Part shown: positions 56,514 to 64,000 of the stretch, piece by piece
Numbering within the stretch: the stretch's first letter is position 1
Layout: each line of letters begins with the position of its first letter
NCBI GenBank assembly: GCA_023053545.1
Contig: JAKZAN010000004.1
Span: 11,817,235-11,881,234, forward strand
DNA length: 64,000 bases
Direction: 5' to 3'
From: Lepidurus packardi
Taxonomy: Eukaryota; Arthropoda; Branchiopoda; Notostraca; Triopsidae
The notes under the pieces: generated by a model
Databases searched by the model: none
Seen by the model: only the letters and a program-made list of their open reading frames with translations
What the model was told of the DNA's origin: nothing
Made by a program: the position numbers and the translations under genes

Positions 56514-59500
56514 ATGGCTAAATGTAAGCAATGCATTTGTATATTGTTCTATGTTCTATCGCTTATTACTATTAGTATGTTACCGTTTAACCTAGCTAGA
56601 GCAGAACCTTATTTTGTCTTCTTTGATTTATTTCCCTCTGATTGTCATGCCCGAAAACTTACAATTGTTTCTTTTCTCTAGCGTGGAATGCGAAGAAGGC
56701 TGGGGACCGTGATCTTGACGACATATTCGATAAACTGTTACTAACTAGTACCGTTAGTAAAATTCAAAAGTAAGAGCCTTTTGAGTACTTGCACTGTGTG
56801 CGTGCTCTTCCTTTTATTTATTGATTAACATGGTAATCCATTATCCAAACTCTTAACTCATTCCAAACTCTTAACTTCTAACATCTCTTCTTCCAGACCA
56901 GAGGTTTCTGCAATTGCGAATGCGAATACAAATACGAATTCAAGCTTCGAGACGGAAGACTCTCTCGATAATACTTCTGATATCTTGTTTCGCACTCCTA
57001 AAGCTCCGAAATCTTACAGCGTCCGTCCAAAGAAAGTCAAGGTGAAACATCCTAAACTACCAACGCCACCTCCAGCTCGTCGTCTTGTAGCCAGTACTCC
57101 TCATCGGGCAAAAGCCGTTACCTTTTCTAAACCACGCGATATTTCACCCATCAAGAGTGAAGAAACCAATGAAGGAACCACCAGAATGGCCCTGAGATAC
57201 TCTGCTTTCAAGAAACAAGTTAAATACCTCTCAGAAACTCCCATCGATAGTGTCACCAGCTACGAAGAAACATCTACTTACACGACTCCCGATTCATATC
57301 CGAGTTTGGATCACGTATCCACCAGAAATAAAAACACGGTCCAGTGCAAGTCACCACAAACCTTCGATCTAGTTTCAAAAAGCATTTCTTCGCCTTCGAC
57401 CGCCACAGATTCAAGGAATGCGCCAGGCATGGTTTTACCGAAAGTACCGCATGCTTCGACAGAAACGTCGCCTTGTACCGACTTTCCTGATCCAGAAGCT
57501 TCTGCAGCAGAATACGTTACACATTTTCTTTCCACTACGGTTTCTGGACCAGAAAAACCTCAGCTTTCAATCAAAACTACTCAATCTCTACACTTTTCTG
57601 AAGCACAATCTGATCCGAAAGCGAAAGTTGTGAAGTCCATCGAAAACCGATCCGAGCCAAGGATTACGCAAACTTCGTCAGTCGTTCCTGAAGGCGACGT
57701 TTTCGCCCCAGGATCGGCGTTTGGAGTCCCAGATGTTGGTTTGGTTCGTCCTCCGCTATTGGAGCGGTTTTCAACAGAAACGTCTTCTTGCCTTGCCTTT
57801 CCTCAACCTTCCCATGAGGAAGATTCTTGTCACGTGAACCAAAGCGAGGAAGTCCTCGAACTCGATTCTACGTTAATGACACCTGTGGCTGGCAAGAAGT
57901 ACCGGTACTCGCTAGCCGTGTCTGACTACGTCCGCTATCGGCCCAGCGAAGGCGGGTTTGTGCCCAAAATACCTCAAAAATCTGGCCGCAAATCCTGCTT
58001 CGCACTCCATGGCCTATTGCCTGACGCTGATGTCACCAGAAAGAAAAGGCAAACTATCATGGTTCGAGCTCCTTTACCTTCAGGACTGGGTACCGACAAC
58101 GAAGAGGGAGAAGAGCTTGGATCACCAGAAGACAGAGTCATGAGTCACTGCGACAGTTCAGAGATTCAATCCTTTTCTGTCTTTGTAACTCAGTAAGTGT
58201 TTTTTTTTTATTTTTCTAATGGCTTATTTCCGTTTTTAGCATTTTACCATTTCTTTTTTACCATTTTAGCATTTTTTTTTACCATTTTAGCATTTTTTAG
58301 CATTTTAGCATTTTTATCATTTTTCTTTTATAGGCAACTGGGCAATAATGTACAAAAAGTGGGTGAAGGCGTGTACGGCGAAGTATTTGCGACGAAAGTG
58401 GGCCGCAGTCAACGGGTAATCAAAGTCATTCCCATCGGCGGCGATGAATTGTGCAATGGAGAGCCTCAGAAGACATTTCATGAAGTTTTGTCCGAATTAA
58501 CCATCAGCAAGTAAAATAATAAAAAAAAAATTCCTTATTAGAAGCATATATCTTTGAATGTGTTCTTTAGAGCACTGTCGGATTTGGGCTCCACAACCGG
58601 TTGTGAAAACTGGACTGAAAACTTTGCGAAACTAACCAATGTCCATGTGGTCCAGGGCGACTATCCTGAGGTTCTTTTACATTGTTGGGATGAATTCGAC
58701 GCCCGGGAAGGTGAAATTTTCGCTTTTATCATTTAAATTTCGTGCCTTAGTTTTGTATTTTTTTTTTATATATATTTCGTTATTTTATGTATTTTTAATT
58801 ACTTATTTTTATGTATTTCCTTTATTTAGTTATTTGATTGATTGATCTATTTATTTAATGATTTATTGCATTTACTTTTATTAATTTTTCGCTTTTATCG
58901 TTTAAATTTCGTTCCTTAGTTTTGTATTTTTTTTTTATTTCGTTATTTTATGTATTTTTAATTACTTATTTTTATTTTTTCCTTTATTTAGTTATTTGAT
59001 TGATTGATCTATTTATTTAATGATTTATAGCATTTACTTTTATTAATTTTTCGCTTTTATCGTTTAAATTTCGTTCCTTAGTTTTGTATTTTTTTTATTT
59101 CGTTATTTTATGTATTTTTAATTACTTATTTTTATTTATTTCCTTTATTTAGTTATTTGATTGATTGATCTATTTATTTAATGATTTATAGCATTTACTT
59201 TAATTACTTTAATTTATTTTATTTTGTATATTTGTTGATTAAAAAAAAAAATATTGAAAATAGGATCTCAGAATTGGCGACCTGAGTTCCCGCCTGATCA
59301 GCGGTACCTTATTCTGGGTCTGGCCCATGCTGGCGAGCCGTTGGAGACTTTTAAACTCAAGAAAGAGGCCGAAGCAGTGTCCATCTTCCTGCAAGTGGCT
59401 TACACGTTAGCCGTAGCGGAAGTCCAGTGGCAGTTCGAGCACCGCGACCTCCACGTGGGCAACATTCTACTGAAAAAATCTCAAAAGAAGAACGCCGCGT

Positions 59501-59989
59501 TCCTGCTCAACGGCGAGACCATACAAGTCCCTTGCTGTGGTTCTTTAGCCACTGTGATCGACTTCACCTTGTCCCGCGCTCAAATCCACTCCCACTTGGT
59601 CTTTTGCGACTTGGAAACCGAGGAAGGTTTGTTCCAAGGCCATGGGGACTACCAATTTGATGTTTATCGTCTCATGCGAGACCACAACAAGTACAAAAAA
59701 GCTTGCAATCCCTCCCAATCCACTCATTAATGCTTTATTCCGTCATTTTAGGAACGATTGGAGAAGCTTTCGTCCTGTCAGCAACGCCTTTTGGCTCCAC
59801 TACCTGGGAAAGAAACTACTGGAGAAGCTAGTCTCGTCAATCGAACCGTCAACTCTGCCCCTGTACGTGGATACTGTACTGGGAGCTTGTAGCGCTGCCA
59901 ATTTCGTGATAGATCTCCTCCCAGCGCTGAAAATAGCACAAAACAAGGCACTTTCCGGTCGCTCAAAAAGGACCAGCTCGCGCTGTTAG
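56514..59989 (+). CDS. HASPIN: Haspin, histone H3 Thr3 kinase
   Basis: Seven exons: 56514-56523, 56682-56769, 56897-58192, 58334-58510, 58571-58710, 59264-59690 and 59752-59989. They give 791 residues in phase. The first exon codes only MAK plus one base, so the start is the least certain part. The N-terminal 460 residues, mostly in one exon, are basic and Ser/Thr-Pro-rich and not conserved. The kinase domain is typical of haspin: QKVGEGVYGEVF, VIKVIPIGG, NGEPQKTFHEVLSELTIS, VHVVQGDYPEVLLHCWDEFD, VAYTLAVAEVQWQFEHRDLH with GNILLKK, VIDFTLSR in place of DFG, then DGDYQFDVYRLMRDHN. Haspin phosphorylates H3T3 in mitosis to recruit the chromosomal passenger complex to centromeres. Vertebrate haspin genes are often single-exon; this one is split. 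Confidence 0.93.
58721..59225 (+). repeat. Tandem repeat of about 165 bases in a haspin intron (three copies)
   Basis: CGCTTTTAT(C)GTTTAAATTT recurs at about 58721, 58889 and 59052, followed by TTAGTTTTGTATTTTTTTTT, TATTTAATGATTTAT and TTTACTT. The array starts 10 bases after the donor of exon 5 (58711). Confidence 0.85.
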
Positions 59990-62900
59990 TCCAATTAATC
60001 GGGTGCATACACACCTGCCTTGTTCCTTTTATTTCCTAGTAGAAAGCGCCCTCTTGCTACCCCATCCCCCAAACGGCTTCATTCCCCTTTTCAGCCCTAG
60101 GGCTTCTTTAGGGCACCGCCTGGGGCTTCTCTCGAGCTAGTAGTTTGTTCCCGAACGACACTTGCGAGGCCTCTTCAATAGGCTCACACGTCTTGTATTC
60201 ATTTCGACCTTATTTTCTTTCTTTTTTTTTGTCCTTTTCCTAGCGCGACCAAACGAAAGAAGAATTGAATTTATTAAGTTTCTTGTATTTATCACAGAAT
60301 TTGAACTGATTTTTTTTTAGAATAAAAACGCCTATTTTCCATAATTTTGAATTTAAAAGAGAAAAGGGGCAGACTCCTGGGGAGGAAGACTCCTGGGGAT
60401 TCGCAGAGGGGGGCGTGTTTTTGCAACTGGCGCCAAGTCAAAAAAAAGGAAAGACAATTTAATTACGAGTTCCTGGATTTGTGAAGAAATTTTTTTTTTT
60501 TTTTTGTGTATATATAGCAGCCCGTGTATTTGAGTGTGCTGGAAGGGTACGTAATGCGATACAGGGACGCAATAAGCTCCTGTCTATCAAGCAACCCCCT
60601 CCCCCGGAAAGTGAAGAAGAAGGGGGGCAAGATCAAAAAGCCGGCTGTGGGATTTGCGGATGATTAAACCTGAATTAGGCGCCAATGCGAAAGGCAAACG
60701 TACGGTACGGTACCAGCTTCGCTTCTTTTCTTCTTTATCAAAGGTAAAACGACCCCCGAAAGCCTCCTTCTTATAGTCAATACACTGATCAATTCATTGC
60801 TCTTGTTATTTCAGAAAAGAAGTCCAATTCACCCACACAGTGTTATTCAAGTGCTAATCAATCTTCCGTATGACCTTTTTAAGAGGCAATACATGTTCAT
60901 TCCAAGTATTAGTAATGATATCATTCCACCTATCTTACCGTCAATTACTGAGTATTTAATTATGTAATTAATCCATTTATTGAATGCGTTACTTCTAAGA
61001 ATATGATCAATTATATGGAATAAAATGGATTTGACTGTTATTCCTAGGATTGTATTTAGTGCATTAGGATTTATTTATTATAGTATTCTAAAATATTATA
61101 TTATTTAATATATATTATATATTACATATTTTATTATATTATTATATTATTCTAAAATAATTATTAGTGATTAATTATGACTTTCATTAGATATTAATTA
61201 CTACATTATATCCTTAATTAGAGAGTATATAACTTGTATTATAATTTATTTATTATATTATATTTATATTATATTATTATTATATTATATTAATATTAAA
61301 ATTACGTAATATATATTAAATATTTTATTGTATTATTCTAAAATAATTATTAAAGTGATTAATTATGTAATTAATCGATTTATTGAATGCGATTTGAATT
61401 GATTTATTATGATTATGATTATGATTACGATTGAATTGATTAATTGATTTATTGAATGATTTATTGAATTGATTTTATTGATTTACTTTCATTACATTTT
61501 AATTACTACATTATATCCTTAATTAGAGAATATATAACTTATACTGCGATGTTTAGTTTTCTAACATAAGGAAAAAAACCCTAAATTATTTCATTCCTAT
61601 TTGAAATTTTTTCCATTTTTTTTTACTATTTACCGGAAGAAGATTGTCGGATTCGGTGTCAGCATTGGAAATTAAGCCTGCTTAAGTTTGGTTATGGGGA
61701 CTGGGCCGGAAGGAAGGAAAGGACGTAGCTTCTTCTAATTTTACAAAGCCCAGGTGGGCACCAGTGAAGTTGACTCGACTCAAATCCGGAACCAGGTATA
61801 GAGCTCTGGTCCCATTCTTCCTGCTTATTTGCCTATCAATTTTTTTTGTTTTTTTCTGTTACGCGCTAATAAGGGAGGGGTGGGGAACACAAAAAAGTTC
61901 TCAGGTTTCAGATCAGGAGGAAATTGGGTGTTCTATAATGGACGCTTTAGCGTTTAACTTTAATCTTTAGTCCTCTGGTCGCTTTATTCACTCTTAAAAG
62001 TTGTCCACGTGTGCCTTTTTTACTTCCCCATAGAGGGGGTGGGTGCTAATCTCTTGAGCACACTAACACCTGTGTTTGAGTCCCAATTCCCCTTATTCTC
62101 TCGACAGTTTTACCTTTACCACTTCTTGATCCTTTAATAGTTTGAGGGGAAAAGGCTTTCCCCTCCCTGGCCTGGCCGTTACCTTTGAAATCGGCCAGAG
62201 AAGATGAAAAAGAAGCCTACTTCCTTATGCGTGTGTCATCTGGCCGGTAACCGGGAATCGGGTCCGAAAGCGGGGTGCCCGTGTCTTCCTCCAGCGGTAA
62301 ACGGAAGGTGTGAAACTTGAGCTTGGAATCGACCACCTTTTCCGGACGTTATTTGGAATTTGGATCGGACGTACAGACTTTTTGTCATCCAGAACCCAGC
62401 AAACTTGGCGTGGTTAACTCCAGCTCCAGTGTAATCTCCCCAGCCCAGGTATAGACTGTATAGGGAAGATATAGAATATAATAAATATGTGAAGGAAGGC
62501 TTTCAAGTTTTCGGACTAGCGCTAATCTGTCGAGAAAGAGAGACACACAGCGAAAGAGATGGACAGAGACAGAGAAGTAAGGGGCGGGGGAGGGGAGGGA
62601 GGTGATGAGGCGTGTTGATTGGTCCCAGTAACCAAGTCAGACGACAAGCCGAAGCTCTCCTGAGTAAAAGACCGTAAAAAAAGGAAGAGTATCAGTCAGC
62701 CTGGTTTTCCGTAACGAGCTTGCCACTACCGTGATCCAGTATCTCTTCACCATTGTTCGTGAACGCAACGTGACAGTTAATTTGCATAGGTTAATCTTAT
62801 TACAAGAAATTCGTTTTTCTTTTAAGAAACGTAAACACTGGAACGTTAAATTACCCGGACGAATTTATGTTTGAGATCTTCCTGAAATTGCATCGCGATT

Positions 62901-64000
62901 TTGTGAAATTGTCTTGCCTTTTGGGAAATTTTGCCACATTTTGAAAAAAAGGTAAAAATCGTGATCGACTTTCGGTCCAGTTCCTTCCAAGGTATAATTT
63001 TGGTCACTTTAATTAACCTAATTTAGGAGTTACATTTTAATTAGCTTGTTTTGCCAAGTTTTGAGCACAAAGCCAATGCGATGTATTGAAGAATTGTATG
63101 GTATTTTAAATAGATTTATTTATTGAGTATGCTTTGTTTGGCATTCTGAGTTTGTGTGGGATTCTGAGTTCTAATGATGATCACTTTTCGTTTCGTAACT
63201 ATTATCCGGCTTGCTTTTTGATTTGAGTTGACTCAGTTACTTCCAAGCTTGCTTCCAGGTTCCAGGTGCGCCTGCGCAGACGGAAAAGGTACTCAGGAAA
63301 GTATGGAGTGTGCGCTCCAATTGCAACCAATGAGCACGTCAACAGTGAATACTCCAACTTGCGCATTGGTGTGATTGCGATGCGCTCTATGGATTGACCA
63401 ATGCTTGTCCTTGGGTCTGTGTATACCTTTTCTTGGGGTACTACAGGCGCGTTTGTTTTTGCAGAAAAGAATGTAACTTGGACTAGCTTTCGATTAAAAC
63501 TTAGACGCTACCAATGACGATATATCAAGTCGAAGTAACTGAGAACGAGCAACAGAATATTTAGTGTTACGTCGTTAGGCTATTAGTTACATAAGCAGGC
63601 CGAAGTAACTCGACAAGTGCCGGCCTGATGGTTTGAGGAAATGTCGGTAGCTTTAAACTTAGACTAGCCAAACTTGCACGACTTTCGCTTACAAGCGTTC
63701 GTTCAGCCAAAGCTGTGAAAGTTTACGGAAATTTATGAGTGTTGGAAATTTCCCTGACTTGAGATCAAACTGGAAGTCGACCTTTAAAGGCTAGGCCACA
63801 ATATTTAGGTTTGTAAACCTATATACTGTGGTCTGGGGTCGACTAGCTAAATCTACATCTTAAACAAATCTTGAGGTAGATTACTAAGTCGATTTAAACT
63901 TTGGACAAAACGTACATGGCTTATATACCATGCCAAGAGACTAAACGCTTCGAAATGACGTCACATCAACCCGGAATAACTAGAAGCAACAACATTTGAT
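59990..64000. other. Right-hand region without a recognisable gene
   Basis: The haspin 3' UTR comes first, with a possible signal AATAAA at 60321-60326. About 60960-61560 is very AT-rich with repeated ATTATATTA and AATTGATTNATTGA runs. From about 61640 to 63480 the base composition is more balanced, with two similar donor-like sequences (CCAGGTATAGA at about 61791 and 62454), which could be 5' UTR or promoter of a gene to the right. At about 63596 there is one more palindrome-family copy, CAGGCCGAAGTAACTCGACA followed by AGTGCCGGCCTGA. I see no coding exon. Confidence 0.5.
60321..60326 (+). terminator. Polyadenylation signal for haspin
   Basis: AATAAA about 330 bases after the haspin stop, preceded by a T-run. 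No closer AATAAA is evident. Confidence 0.45.

Noticed and set aside
56201..56521. Small gene of 106 codons between CLINT1 and haspin
   Set aside because: No recognisable domain, rich in Lys/Leu as expected by chance, and overlaps the haspin start in another frame.

Overview
This window is nuclear DNA from an animal, most likely an arthropod. Almost every gene is split by GT-AG introns with matching phases, and the proteins are metazoan. Several details point to arthropods: (i) AP-1 gamma carries an upstream N-terminal exon (INDAVER-V-K-MPTP) like the insect protein; (ii) the EpsinR/CLINT1 gene contains the whole Tel2/TELO2 protein as an in-frame exon, as reported for Drosophila lqfR; (iii) TECPR1 contains a galectin domain, as in an insect homologue; (iv) a Venus kinase receptor is present, a family missing from vertebrates. 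The species cannot be named from this sequence.

Layout. Positions 1-5163 (-) hold the 5' two thirds of ALS2 (alsin), which runs off the left edge. Positions 6469-14352 (-) hold SNRK, whose large introns are full of tandem repeats. Positions 16600-17258 (+) hold ACOT13, a small hotdog thioesterase with one irregular intron. Positions 17633-28087 (-) hold an 18-exon Venus kinase receptor of 1310 residues. Positions 28088-34630 hold no gene and contain TIR elements built around GC-rich palindromes. Positions 34631-40890 (-) hold AP1G1, followed after about 1 kb by the divergent TECPR1 (41913-47547, +). Three more + strand genes follow in tight succession: DALRD3 (47963-49139), CLINT1/EpsinR with the TELO2 exon (49373-55628) and haspin (56514-59989). 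Positions 59990-64000 hold no recognisable gene.

The exon models below were made by eye from splice consensus, phase and remembered homologues. Every model is open and in phase except one ACOT13 junction. The genes do not form one pathway. Three act in endosome/Golgi trafficking (alsin, AP-1 gamma, EpsinR), and AP-1 and EpsinR are direct partners in clathrin coats. TECPR1 acts in autophagy and lysosome repair. TELO2 and haspin act in PIKK maturation and mitosis.

The most unusual points are: the receptor's extra N-terminal domain resembling bacterial glycine-betaine (OpuAC) binding proteins, placed before the usual Venus flytrap; a tandem array that has copied the 3' end of a kinase exon with its 5' splice site six times; the EpsinR-Tel2 fusion; and a galectin domain with intact sugar-binding residues inside TECPR1.
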